Below, piece by piece: positions 7,448 through 15,807 of a stretch of DNA of 41,104 bases; within the stretch, counting starts at the first letter, position 1, and each line of letters begins with the position of its first letter. The position numbers were made by a program, and so were the translations under genes. The notes beneath the pieces are model-generated. The model searched no databases and was not told the origin of the DNA. It saw only the letters and a program-made list of their open reading frames with translations. Source of the DNA: Hahella sp. HN01 (lineage in GTDB: Bacteria > Pseudomonadota > Gammaproteobacteria > Pseudomonadales > Oleiphilaceae); assembly GCF_018986435.1 (NCBI RefSeq), contig NZ_JAHMIN010000034.1:1-41104 (forward strand), written 5' to 3'.

Positions 7448-8089
7448 ATGAAAAAGTTGTTCGCGCTGGTGGTGGTCGCCGGTCTTATTTATCAGTTCAA
7501 GCCGGAGTGGATTCCATTCACTCAGCCCGAAGGCGCCTTTTACGTTGATGGGTCTCCCAGAACGTTGCTGTTTACTTTTAGCGATTGCGGGCAACCCTGC
7601 GCCAAGGTCAAAGACGAATTAAAACGCAGAGGCGCCGCCTATGAAGAAGTGGTGGTGGACGCTAGTGCGGAAAATCGCCAGCTGTGGGACGGTTTCTCAC
7701 CCTATAACTCATTCCCATTATTGATTGCCGGCAATGAGCGGGTGTATGGCGACATGGGCATTGAGGTGGCGACTGCGCTGGCGTTGAATTATGGCGAGGA
7801 CTCGCTTACATCAGAAGAACGTGAGCTGACATCCTCGCATTTCAATGCGGACGGCTCCCCAAGAGTTGTGATGTATGGCGCGGACTGGTGTCCTCATTGT
7901 AAAAAGCTGCGCGGCGAATTTCGGGATGACGGTATGGCGTTTTCCGAGATTGACGTGGAAAAAGCGTATAACAGAGACCAACTCATCCGCACGCTGGGCA
8001 TCAACGGTTATCCCGTGACTTACGTGGGATATCGTCGTGTGGTGGGGAATGACATCAAAGCTATTAAGAAAGCGCTCGCCAGTTATTAG
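7448..8089 (+). CDS. Membrane-anchored protein with two glutaredoxin-like modules
   Basis: From ATG 7448 the product has 213 residues and starts MKKLFALVVVAGLIYQF, a signal anchor that should place it in the periplasm. An upstream TTG at 7388 would bury this segment. Module 1 (about residues 38-110) has FTFSDCGQPC, a CxxxC arrangement (Cys47, Cys51) rather than CxxC, and SFPLL in place of the usual cis-Pro strand. Module 2 (about 137-213) has YGADWCPHC with a proper CPHC (Cys148, Cys151) and NGYPVTYVG with Pro189. Module 2 is likely redox-active; module 1 looks degenerate. Substrates are unknown. Confidence 0.85.
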   Translation: MKKLFALVVVAGLIYQFKPEWIPFTQPEGAFYVDGSPRTLLFTFSDCGQPCAKVKDELKRRGAAYEEVVVDASAENRQLWDGFSPYNSFPLLIAGNERVYGDMGIEVATALALNYGEDSLTSEERELTSSHFNADGSPRVVMYGADWCPHCKKLRGEFRDDGMAFSEIDVEKAYNRDQLIRTLGINGYPVTYVGYRRVVGNDIKAIKKALASY

Positions 8090-8114
8090 TCCTCGTAAAA
8101 TATCCAAGCAGTCC

Positions 8115-8138
8115 AAAGGCCGCCATTGCGGCCTTTTT
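8115..8138 (+). terminator. Rho-independent terminator after the glutaredoxin-like gene
   Basis: AAAGGCCGC-CATT-GCGGCCTTTTT: a perfect 9-bp stem, 4-base loop and T run, 25 bp after the stop. Its 3' end touches the stop codon of the convergent exonuclease gene, so it may work in both directions. Confidence 0.88.
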
Positions 8139-8695
8139 CACTTCAGGTTCTCCTGCAGAATATTACAGAACAGCGCGCCCTGTTCGATGGCGTCGTCCAG
8201 CGCCACATGGGTATGGGGCAGGGGATCAAACCAATGTTGGGGCATCTTACGTTTGGCGGTCTCCCTGAAGGGTGTTTTCAGCACCGCCATCGCGTAGCTT
8301 TTGATGTCCAGCGCAGAGTGAGAAAACGGACTCTCGCCAGTGAATTTCATCAGATACCAGTAGACGAACATAAAGTCGTAGGAAGCGGGATAACCGACGA
8401 AAACCGGCTTGCCGGGCAATTGCTTGAGCCACTGCAGATACTGCTGCATTGCCTGTTGCGGCGGCTGCAGGTCCTGGCGACAGGCATCCCAGGCGGCCTG
8501 ATTTTGCTCCCACCAGGCCTGCGTATCCGGGTGGGCGGAGGCTTCAGGGAGAGTTTCCAGGTTGGCGGAGAAGGTCCCGACCAATTCCTTTTCCGCCGTA
8601 TAAGCCGCTGAAGCGAAGCTCAGCATGGAATGCGGTCCGGGAATCGGTCCGTCCGCCTCCACATCGGTACTGACATAAATTTCTGGTTTCGCCAT
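8138..8695 (-). CDS. DEDDh-type 3'-5' exonuclease
   Basis: A 185-residue soluble protein of the RNase T/ribonuclease H-like exonuclease fold, which removes 3' nucleotides with two metal ions. The four acidic residues and the general base are visible: Asp11 and Glu13 in STDVEADG, Asp106 in SYDFMF, and His162 with Asp166 in HTHVALDDA. The sequence resembles a widespread stand-alone exonuclease family beginning with [21 protein letters not shown], which I recall from many bacteria; RNA or DNA preference is unknown. AGGTGA precedes the ATG. The gene starts 41 bp after the stop of the RpoC-like gene on the same strand, so cotranscription is possible. Confidence 0.9.
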   Translation of the reverse strand: MAKPEIYVSTDVEADGPIPGPHSMLSFASAAYTAEKELVGTFSANLETLPEASAHPDTQAWWEQNQAAWDACRQDLQPPQQAMQQYLQWLKQLPGKPVFVGYPASYDFMFVYWYLMKFTGESPFSHSALDIKSYAMAVLKTPFRETAKRKMPQHWFDPLPHTHVALDDAIEQGALFCNILQENLK

Positions 8696-8736
8696 AAGTC
8701 ACCTGTGCTAATTAAGTAAGAAATGTGTCGAAAGAC

Positions 8737-11541
8737 TTAATCATTGGCCGCTAAATAGGGCTCAATGCCAGTGAATACCGGGCGGTAGAACACCGCCTCC
8801 GCCTGCGACAATTCCGCCAAGGGGTACTTCTTGCCTTTCCGAAAGCGGGGGTTGTTAGAGTCCGTCACTTTGCCATGGCTCAGTAGCGCCTTGATCAATA
8901 CCTCTATATATAGGCTGCGTATGGGAATTTCATCGTGGATGAAAACCTCCATGATTGCTTCCAGCAGATAGCGCTGCGCTGCACGCAGTCCTTGATACTT
9001 TAATATGTCGTGTATGGATGGGACGCCGTCAGTGAGGATGTCACCGCGAGAGATCTGGGCTCCCTCAAGAGCAGGGGAATAAAGGTGGCTTGATTCCAGT
9101 GTGTGTCGTTTTCCATGCATGTCAGTAATGTTTGGGCGACATAGACCCTGACCATAGGGTGAGTTAGGGAGAATCTTTTCGAAAGAAAGGCGTCCGCTTA
9201 CAGGCGATATTATTTGTTTTTGGGAGCGAAAATATTCGGGGGGACGTCCAGTCAAGAAATACTGCAATTTATCAGGACCGTGATGAAGGTATCTGTCTAG
9301 GCTCTGTTTATCCCTTATTCCTATTATATCTCCTTTGTATATGGTCGCTTTGTCAGTTATAGAGACAGAGTCGTTAGGCAAGAGTGGAATCTTGGAGAGT
9401 GGTTCACCGGATTCGGAGTGAATAATTATCGCAGGAGACTGGGAGCGGTCCTCTTTTTGACGCTTGCCTATAATATTGAAAGATTTCAGCTCGGTAAGTT
9501 CGTCACAGACTACTTCGAATGTTGCTCCTTCAATGAACTGATGAAATACTGCCACGCCATCTTCGAGAGCGATAATTGGCTGGCTGTAAGGATGCGCTTT
9601 GAAAAGCGCGTCTCCTGGGGCGACGCGCTCCCCGTCATTTACTAGCAGTATATCGCCATATCCCACACTAACGCTGGACCACAGATTTCCTGCGTCATCC
9701 AGGATATTCATTGCGCCTTTATATGAGCAGGCCACAGGCTTGTTTTCCGCTTTATTGATAATCGTGTCAAGCTCTACAAATTGGACTCGCCCAGCGGTCT
9801 CCGCCCGAGTGGTAATATATGGTTCGTTGCGGTTTGTACGATACGTTCCACCAAATAAATAGATAACAGCAAACTTGATTGTTTTGGATAAATGCGCGAA
9901 TGCAAGGTTTGTCAGCCCGGCGATATTTGTGTTGAGCGGCGACCAGCTTTGATGCGTTGGAGACTCTCCACAACAGACTTGGCAGACGCCTGCTTCTGAT
10001 TGGCAAGTTAGCGGGGAGCGCACAACAATGCCGGGAACCTGATGGGCGAATATCTGGTCAAGATGACGTGATCTGATGACTTTATTGGCGCCCAGGATAA
10101 CCTGACCAGTTGTTGGCGATATGACAGGTTGAGACGTTACTCTCCCTATAAAAGCCGCATTATTTGCAATCTCTAAATCAAACAGAGGGATGGGGAAGCC
10201 ATCTTTGGCGTTGCAGTCTTCGATATGCGTGACTAGTGATGGGTTGATTTGAGTCAGGTTGTGAAACTGCTTTGCAGTATCGTGTTCTTTTCGCATATCC
10301 GCTGTCATTATCAGGCGATAGTTCCCTGCTTCAAGTAAAGTCTCAATTTGACTGAGTCCACTTGCTTTATTGCGTAGAAAGTTTATTTCGAGGTATGCGG
10401 ATTGGTGAGTCATGACGCAACCGCCTATCACAGGGAGGTGGTTTGAGGTGCGTTCCTTTCCGAATGCGCCTACTTCACTGTGCCACTGCGTTGGTGAAGT
10501 GAGGCTGAATCGTTTTAAATGAAGCGTATCCGCTTGCTTGGTTATCACGGAGAGCGTTCTGAACAGCATATCGACATGCTTGTTATAGCGCTCGCCTTGG
10601 GTGAATAGTCCTGCTTCATACTGGTCGTAGTTCTTCCGCAACTCAGAGTCGCTCTCCTTCCGAAGTTGCGGTAGATCCGGCAGTGTCTCCAGTTCTTTGA
10701 ATGATGGAGAGATTGTGAGATGGGGGCGGTATGTATGCGCCAATGTGGTCAATATCTCCGCAAGCATGGGAAGGTCAAAGCTCGACTCCAGGGCCACACG
10801 GGTGAACAGCGTGTCGAGAAACAGTTTGTTGAAACAGCGGTTCAGTTCCTCTAATGAGAACCAGCGTGAGAGACTCCGGTTCGCCAAGATACGACCCACC
10901 GTTGAGAGCGTGCGGTTGCGACCGATTCTCACTTGTTGCTGTAGTGACGCCAGACCTCGATCATATCGATGCACCGCTTCGTCAGGGTGTAATAGGTCCA
11001 GGGTTGGTTTGGCGTCATCTCTGCAGGTCAGCTCGTATAAGGTGATGATATCCGCATTGTTCAGCCTGTTATGTCCAGAGAACTTGAATTCCGTGTCAGG
11101 ATCATATTCAAACTGTTGAACTGCACTGACTGTATGCGCGCCGGTTTGCAGATAGACCCTGACTCTGGCGCCGTATTCGATATGTTTTTCGGGATAATCA
11201 TGCGCCGATAACTGAATGGTCGGATCACCGGTGAGACAGGGGATAAGGCTCAAGTTTTGCGGAGGCGAACCCGGAAAATGTATCGCTACCCGATTCTGCG
11301 ACATGAGCGTCGTTAGGGTCTCAGGCAGGGTCGATGAGGAGAGGGTGCGGATATCGCCCTGTGCAAGGCGGGGCGTCAGAAGCGGCGCGAAGACTTTGAC
11401 AGCGACAGACAGGGGCAGCCCCACATGTCCCTGGCGCATAAGCGGCGAATGAACGCTGACTGCGCCTGTTTCGTTTGGATAATTCAATCCTTCGACTATC
11501 AGGGCCCGTAAGTCCGGCGCTAAATCTTTTATTGCATGCAT
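8737..11541 (-). CDS. Divergent, catalytically dead RNA polymerase beta' (RpoC)-like protein
   Basis: A 934-residue protein from ATG 11541 (944 from TTG 11571). It aligns by eye, in order, with E. coli RpoC from about 340 to 1305 (E. coli numbers from memory). GLPLSVAVKVFAPLLTPRL (41-59) matches GLPKKMALELFKPFIYGKL. YDRGLASLQQQVRI (193-206) matches YRSGLASLHARVKV. YEAGLFTQGERYNKHVD (308-324) matches FQSGLVTAGERYNKVID. The Zn2 cysteines are complete: Cys443, then Cys513, Cys520 and Cys523 in RSPLTCQSEAGVCQVC. An SI3-like insertion (about 576-750) includes DELTEL for DELTGL. HDILKYQGLRAAQRYL (844-859) matches HDILRLRGVHAVTRYI. The catalytic NADFDGD is replaced by HIEYGAR (120-126), and the trigger loop SIGEPGTQLTMRTFHIGG by FAHLSKTIKFAVIYLFGG. 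The N-terminal clamp, Zn1, sigma-binding coiled coil and C-terminus are absent. It cannot polymerise RNA; its role is unknown. Its middle part is visibly more AT-rich than its neighbours. Confidence 0.88.
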   Translation of the reverse strand: MHAIKDLAPDLRALIVEGLNYPNETGAVSVHSPLMRQGHVGLPLSVAVKVFAPLLTPRLAQGDIRTLSSSTLPETLTTLMSQNRVAIHFPGSPPQNLSLIPCLTGDPTIQLSAHDYPEKHIEYGARVRVYLQTGAHTVSAVQQFEYDPDTEFKFSGHNRLNNADIITLYELTCRDDAKPTLDLLHPDEAVHRYDRGLASLQQQVRIGRNRTLSTVGRILANRSLSRWFSLEELNRCFNKLFLDTLFTRVALESSFDLPMLAEILTTLAHTYRPHLTISPSFKELETLPDLPQLRKESDSELRKNYDQYEAGLFTQGERYNKHVDMLFRTLSVITKQADTLHLKRFSLTSPTQWHSEVGAFGKERTSNHLPVIGGCVMTHQSAYLEINFLRNKASGLSQIETLLEAGNYRLIMTADMRKEHDTAKQFHNLTQINPSLVTHIEDCNAKDGFPIPLFDLEIANNAAFIGRVTSQPVISPTTGQVILGANKVIRSRHLDQIFAHQVPGIVVRSPLTCQSEAGVCQVCCGESPTHQSWSPLNTNIAGLTNLAFAHLSKTIKFAVIYLFGGTYRTNRNEPYITTRAETAGRVQFVELDTIINKAENKPVACSYKGAMNILDDAGNLWSSVSVGYGDILLVNDGERVAPGDALFKAHPYSQPIIALEDGVAVFHQFIEGATFEVVCDELTELKSFNIIGKRQKEDRSQSPAIIIHSESGEPLSKIPLLPNDSVSITDKATIYKGDIIGIRDKQSLDRYLHHGPDKLQYFLTGRPPEYFRSQKQIISPVSGRLSFEKILPNSPYGQGLCRPNITDMHGKRHTLESSHLYSPALEGAQISRGDILTDGVPSIHDILKYQGLRAAQRYLLEAIMEVFIHDEIPIRSLYIEVLIKALLSHGKVTDSNNPRFRKGKKYPLAELSQAEAVFYRPVFTGIEPYLAAND

Positions 11542-11829
11542 ATCAAATACCCGCTGTTGACAGATGGCCAATGAGCCGTATAATGGCGCTTATATACCTT
11601 CCATAAGTTACATATCTTCTTGTTTTCCCTAACAAAAAACCGTCAACGTTAATACTCTTTCATCTTTCTTGCAAACACTTTCCTATATGATGGCGTCTCC
11701 GTCGATGGAGTGGCGTTTATCCTTTGCTGATGCGGGTTGGCGACAGCAATTTCAGGCTTGCGTTCTATACTAGTGGCAGGACTGAAACCAAGTTTGCGAA
11801 CTTTTGCAATCTGCGTTGAGGACAAAGGG
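11542..11829. promoter_or_regulatory. Divergent intergenic region between the RpoC-like and methyltransferase genes
   Basis: About 290 bp, AT-rich, holding the promoters of both genes. On the minus strand a TTGACG at about 11641-11646 could be a -35 element, but I see no well-spaced -10 box. The RpoC-like ATG has only a weak GCGGG as ribosome binding site. No gene and no strong dyad is visible. Confidence 0.35.
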
Positions 11830-12495
11830 ATGAACGGACAAGAAAGAGTGTTGTTGGACGCCAGGCCGGGGCAGGCGGTTTATAACCGCATTACCTTGCC
11901 CTTTTACGATTCTATGGTGCTTGGCTTTTCCAATCATTTCGCTTGGCGTTGTCCATCGGCGAATCTGCTCGAACTGTATAACCGGAACCTGTCGGCGTCT
12001 CATCTGGAGATGGGCGTGGGCACCGGCTACTTTCTCGACCATTGTACTCCTGCCGTTCGGCTCGAAAAGCTGACGTTATTGGACCTGAATCCAACGTGCC
12101 TGCGTTATACCGCCGGTCGCCTCTGGCGCTATCAGCCAAGGTCGTTGAGGCACAATGCGTTAGAGCCATTCCCTTTAGACTCACATCAGTTCGGCTCTGT
12201 GGGATTGAATTACTTACTGCACTGCATGCCCGGCTCGCCGGAGCAGAAGGGCGTTGTATTTGATCACGTGAAAGCCGTGTTGGCGGAGGTAGGCGTCTGC
12301 TTCGGTTCGACGATCATTAATAACGGTGGGGAATCCCGGTTGGGCGGACTGTTGAAGATGCTCTACAACCGCAAAGGAATTTTCAGCAACCTGAAGGATA
12401 CCGCCGACGCCTGGATCGAGCAGTTGGAGGCTAGGTTCAGGCGGGTGCAAACGCAAGAGATCGGCGCTGTTCTGTTGTTTTCCGCTAGAGACTGA
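11830..12495 (+). CDS. Class I SAM-dependent methyltransferase
   Basis: From ATG 11830, with GAGG 9-12 bases upstream, the product has 221 residues; an earlier in-frame codon at 11737 lacks a ribosome binding site. The SAM-binding motif I is HLEMGVGTGYFLDHC (about residues 58-72). The acidic end of strand 2 is LTLLDLNPTCL (about 82-92). Motif III-like GSVGLNYLLHCMPG follows, and the last strands read EIGAVLLFSARD. The VYNRITLPFYD start is typical of small-molecule methyltransferases of this size. The substrate is unknown. It is divergent from the RpoC-like gene and 46 bp upstream of the next gene. Confidence 0.88.
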   Translation: MNGQERVLLDARPGQAVYNRITLPFYDSMVLGFSNHFAWRCPSANLLELYNRNLSASHLEMGVGTGYFLDHCTPAVRLEKLTLLDLNPTCLRYTAGRLWRYQPRSLRHNALEPFPLDSHQFGSVGLNYLLHCMPGSPEQKGVVFDHVKAVLAEVGVCFGSTIINNGGESRLGGLLKMLYNRKGIFSNLKDTADAWIEQLEARFRRVQTQEIGAVLLFSARD

Positions 12496-12541
12496 TCTTG
12501 TTGCGGTCACTATTTGACTGACGACAAAGAGCTAAGCAAAC

Positions 12542-13750
12542 ATGGCAATTACTTCAAAAAGAACCGGAGTCATCGCGACTGTGGCCATTATCTGGCTGAT
12601 CGCGACGTCCTATTTTGTATACCTCAGCCTCACCTCTGAAGCGGACTCCGACCGCAGACGAGATATGAGAGAGTTTCAGCATGGCGTGGATTTCGTGCGT
12701 CGGGCTGACGGTAAATATGTATTGGTCTGGTCCAGCTCAGGATCGCCTTTGGACCCCAAGGAGGCGGATGGCGATGAGTGGATTCATGACGTTTATTACT
12801 CCTTCATTGACCCGAAAGATCCCCAGCTTGATCCGGTCACGCTGATCTCCGCGCCCCTGGCGCAGGAGCCCGCCAGTTCCGCCATCAATGACGATGGCCA
12901 TATCATGGTCACCATGGAGGATGCCTGGAATGTGGAGAATGTTCTGGCGCAGACTTTCGGACTGTATGACAGCGACATGAGTCCGATCAAAGCCTATCAG
13001 CAGGTCGTCTATGATGGCGGGCACTCCGGCCATGTGACGGCGGCCGGCAAGCGTTTCATCGTGTTCTATTCTGAAGAGTGGGTGGATGGCGGTGGCGTCG
13101 ATGACCTTGGCTCCGGCGACGACGTGCTGATGGCGGTCTACGACACCCATGGCGAATTGCTGCATGAACGTGATGTCGCTGTCGGCGACCGCACCCGGGA
13201 CTGGTGGCCGCTGGCGGCGGGCTCCGATCGCAGGGCGCTGCTGGTGTGGCAGCGCTTTGTGGACGATAAGCCCTACGCCCGTCTGATGTATCGCATGTAT
13301 GACCCAGTGGGCGATAAATGGGTGAAAGGGGAGACCGAGCTGGTCAAAACCCAGGAATACTATACCTACGATGTGCAATACATCGGCGCGATTGATCGTT
13401 TTCTGGTGACAGGCGCCTACAGCAACGGCGGTGGATTCGCCTATTTGATCGCCCCCGACGGCTCCATCACCGCCAGAAACACCAATCTGCCGCCTCTGGT
13501 GAGGGAAGCCCAGCCGGCCATTCGAACCGTTAACGGCAAACTGCTGGCGGTGTATCCCGCAGCGCCAGACAGGCTGATGGTGCTGTTCCTCACCAAGACG
13601 TCGATCTCTCTTGAGAAGCGGATACCGGTGGACTATCGCTGGTCCTACATCGGAACCGATGGCATTTTCCTTGATGACGGCACCGTGTATTTCGTGTCCC
13701 TGTCCGCTAACGGTCCCAAACAGCTGAAAGTCAGCGTCAACCTCGATTAA
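12542..13750 (+). CDS. Membrane-anchored, beta-rich periplasmic protein of unknown function
   Basis: A 402-residue protein with an N-terminal anchor or signal (TGVIATVAIIWLIATSYFVYLSL, about residues 8-30) and a long exported part. The exported part repeats short strands with patterns like GKYVLVWSSS, GKRFIVFYSEEW, RRALLVWQRF and GKLLAVYPAA at roughly 50-residue spacing, as in beta-propeller blades. Acidic Gly/Asp-rich loops such as DGGGVDDLGSGDD could bind calcium. I recognise no named family. The hairpin at 13763 ends the transcript before the di-heme cytochrome gene. Confidence 0.75.
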   Translation: MAITSKRTGVIATVAIIWLIATSYFVYLSLTSEADSDRRRDMREFQHGVDFVRRADGKYVLVWSSSGSPLDPKEADGDEWIHDVYYSFIDPKDPQLDPVTLISAPLAQEPASSAINDDGHIMVTMEDAWNVENVLAQTFGLYDSDMSPIKAYQQVVYDGGHSGHVTAAGKRFIVFYSEEWVDGGGVDDLGSGDDVLMAVYDTHGELLHERDVAVGDRTRDWWPLAAGSDRRALLVWQRFVDDKPYARLMYRMYDPVGDKWVKGETELVKTQEYYTYDVQYIGAIDRFLVTGAYSNGGGFAYLIAPDGSITARNTNLPPLVREAQPAIRTVNGKLLAVYPAAPDRLMVLFLTKTSISLEKRIPVDYRWSYIGTDGIFLDDGTVYFVSLSANGPKQLKVSVNLD

Positions 13751-13762
13751 ACCTCTCTCCCG

Positions 13763-13788
13763 GGCCGACGGACTGAGCGCCGTCGGCC
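13763..13788 (+). terminator. Hairpin after the membrane-anchored beta-rich protein
   Basis: GGCCGACGG-actgagcg-CCGTCGGCC: a perfect 9-bp stem 13 bp after the stop codon. No T run follows, so termination may be partial. Confidence 0.6.
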
Positions 13789-13874
13789 ATCCCTGTCTAT
13801 AGTAAAAGTGGCTGTGAATCATAAACGAACAAAGATTCTCTAAGGGAAGACGCCCAAGGGAAAGGATCAAGGCT

Positions 13875-15731
13875 ATGGCTACAACACGCATGGACAAGGA
13901 GAACACGCAGGCGGAGCGGCAAATACGACAGGGGCAAAGTTTGACGAAACGGCGCGCGGGAATGCTCGCTGTGGCGGCTTTGTCGGGATTGACCGGCTCT
14001 TGCGCATTGAAACAACAAGGAAACTGGATACAGGAGGGAGAGACTGTGCCCGGCGGCAAGGGTAACGTGGTGGATCTGGATCAGGGCTGGACCGACGACA
14101 CCCAGGCGGCGTTTTATTTCTCCTCACAAGGCTCGCGCATCATTCCCTACAAATGGTTTCTGGTGCTGGAGCGCAAGGACAGTCAGGCGCTGTTTCGCGC
14201 AGATGACCATATGGAGCGCATGCGCTATCTGCCGTCCACGCAGGTGGGCTCCTGGAACCCGGATGGACTCCCGGTCGGTTTCGTTAAGGACACAGGGGAA
14301 AACGGCGAGCAATGGATGGGCTTTAGTTGCGCCGCCTGCCATACGGGACAAGTAAGCTACCGGGGGCAGGAGATTCGTATCGACGGCGGCCCGACCCTGG
14401 GCGACGTGCAGACTTTCAACGCCGCGCTGGTGGATGCGTTGAGCAGCACCTATCAGGACAACGCCAAGTTTGACCGTTTCGCTATCAATGTATTGGGCGA
14501 GCCGGACATGGAGGCGAAATTCAAGTTGCGTCAGGCGCTGTTGGCGCAAACGGAAGAGCTGGCCACCCGCAATCTGATCAATCACTCTGCGCCTCATCAG
14601 CCGGATTATGGCTATGGGCGAGTGGACGCCATTGGGCAGATCTTCAATCAGATCATGGTGTATTTCAACGATATGCCCAACAACGGACATCCCGCCAACG
14701 CCCCGGTGAGCTATCCGTTTCTGTGGGGAACCCAGCAGTCGAATGTGGTGCAGTGGACGGGCTTCGCGCCCAATGGTCCGTTTGATTTCGGCGCGTTGAT
14801 TCGCAATGCGGGTGAGGTGCTTGGCGTGTATGGCCAACTCAATATCCCCGACGATAAATCGGTGTATCGCTACAAGTCCTCGTTTGATATCAAGGGGCTG
14901 GGGGATCTGGAGGCCTGGGTGGCGGATTTGCGTTCGCCGGCGTGGCCGACGGAGTACCTTCCCGCCGTCAATCCGGAGGTCGCCGCCCAGGGTAAGATGC
15001 ACTACGACAAATACTGCCTGAGCTGCCATCAAGCGATTCCTCGTAGTCGTGAAGCGGCGGTCTATAACGCGGTGCTGACGCCCATTAACCAAGTGGGTAC
15101 AGACCCGCTGGAATGGACCAACATGATGAAGTGCTACGAAGCCGGTAAGTATGAAGGCCGTAAGAGCATGGGCATTATCGGCGACCCCATTCCCGCCACG
15201 ACGTCCGGGCTTGAGCCTTTGGTGAACGCCGCGGTGGGCGGTTTGCTGGAGCACACGGCGGACTCCATTGACGCGGCCTCCGTGGACTATGCGACCGAGC
15301 TGCATTCCGAAAAGGCGCGCCAGGAGAAACTCAAGGATGTGATGGAGCAGTTCAAAATCAAGCAATCGCCATCCGTCGCCTGCGGCGATAATCTCCCGAT
15401 CAGTGAGGGGACATATAAGGCGCGACCATTGAACGGCATATGGGCGACGGCCCCCTATCTGCATAACGGCTCCGTGCCGAACCTGTATGAGCTGCTGTTG
15501 CCGGCGTCGCAGCGCTCCAAGAAGTTTTATCTGGGCTCGCGGGAGCTGGACGTGGTTAAAGTTGGATACGTCTCCATGCCGCATATGACGCTGTCCGACG
15601 GCACGCTGATCAAGACGTTCGAATACGATACCAGCCTGAAGGGCAACGCCAACAGCGGGCATGAGTATGGCGCCAAAGACATGAAGGAGTCTGAGCGCAT
15701 GGAGTTGCTGGAGTACTTGAAAACGTTGTGA
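13875..15731 (+). CDS. Di-heme c-type cytochrome, cytochrome c peroxidase-like (RoxA-related) family
   Basis: A 618-residue exported protein. A basic N-terminus and hydrophobic run (KRRAGMLAVAALSGLTGSC) serve as signal; Cys43 may be an imperfect lipobox. Two haem c sites are present: CAACH (152-156) and CLSCH (381-385). The segment YFSSQGSRIIPYKWFLVLER, the HMERMRYLP stretch, NPDGLPVGFVKD and RIDGGP are signatures of the large di-heme cytochrome c peroxidase-like family that includes rubber oxygenase RoxA. Family members act in the periplasm or outside on peroxide or organic substrates; the substrate here is not known. ATAPYLHNGSVPNLYELLLP near residue 520 is the usual C-terminal element. Confidence 0.88.
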   Translation: MATTRMDKENTQAERQIRQGQSLTKRRAGMLAVAALSGLTGSCALKQQGNWIQEGETVPGGKGNVVDLDQGWTDDTQAAFYFSSQGSRIIPYKWFLVLERKDSQALFRADDHMERMRYLPSTQVGSWNPDGLPVGFVKDTGENGEQWMGFSCAACHTGQVSYRGQEIRIDGGPTLGDVQTFNAALVDALSSTYQDNAKFDRFAINVLGEPDMEAKFKLRQALLAQTEELATRNLINHSAPHQPDYGYGRVDAIGQIFNQIMVYFNDMPNNGHPANAPVSYPFLWGTQQSNVVQWTGFAPNGPFDFGALIRNAGEVLGVYGQLNIPDDKSVYRYKSSFDIKGLGDLEAWVADLRSPAWPTEYLPAVNPEVAAQGKMHYDKYCLSCHQAIPRSREAAVYNAVLTPINQVGTDPLEWTNMMKCYEAGKYEGRKSMGIIGDPIPATTSGLEPLVNAAVGGLLEHTADSIDAASVDYATELHSEKARQEKLKDVMEQFKIKQSPSVACGDNLPISEGTYKARPLNGIWATAPYLHNGSVPNLYELLLPASQRSKKFYLGSRELDVVKVGYVSMPHMTLSDGTLIKTFEYDTSLKGNANSGHEYGAKDMKESERMELLEYLKTL

Positions 15732-15750
15732 GGCGATCTCCTCAGAGATA

Positions 15751-15776
15751 ACCGGAGCGCCGTCGGGCGTTCCGGT
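15751..15776 (+). terminator. Hairpin after the di-heme cytochrome gene
   Basis: ACCGGAGCGCC-GTCG-GGCGTTCCGGT: an 11-bp stem with one G-T pair, 19 bp after the stop. There is no clear T run; it also lies between convergent genes. Confidence 0.6.
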
Positions 15777-15807
15777 CTGATCGAGACTTGATCCGGCAGG
15801 GGGAGGA

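Noticed and set aside
8737-11541. Reading the RpoC-like gene as the cell's real rpoC or as a phage polymerase
   Set aside because: Catalytic aspartates and the N-terminal third are missing, there is no rpoB next to it, and a proteobacterial-type SI3 insertion argues against single-subunit or phage-type polymerases.
12737-14059. Long minus-strand open frame (440 codons)
   Set aside because: It lies opposite the exported beta-rich protein and the start of the di-heme cytochrome. Its translation is compositionally odd (His, Arg and Ile rich) and resembles no protein.
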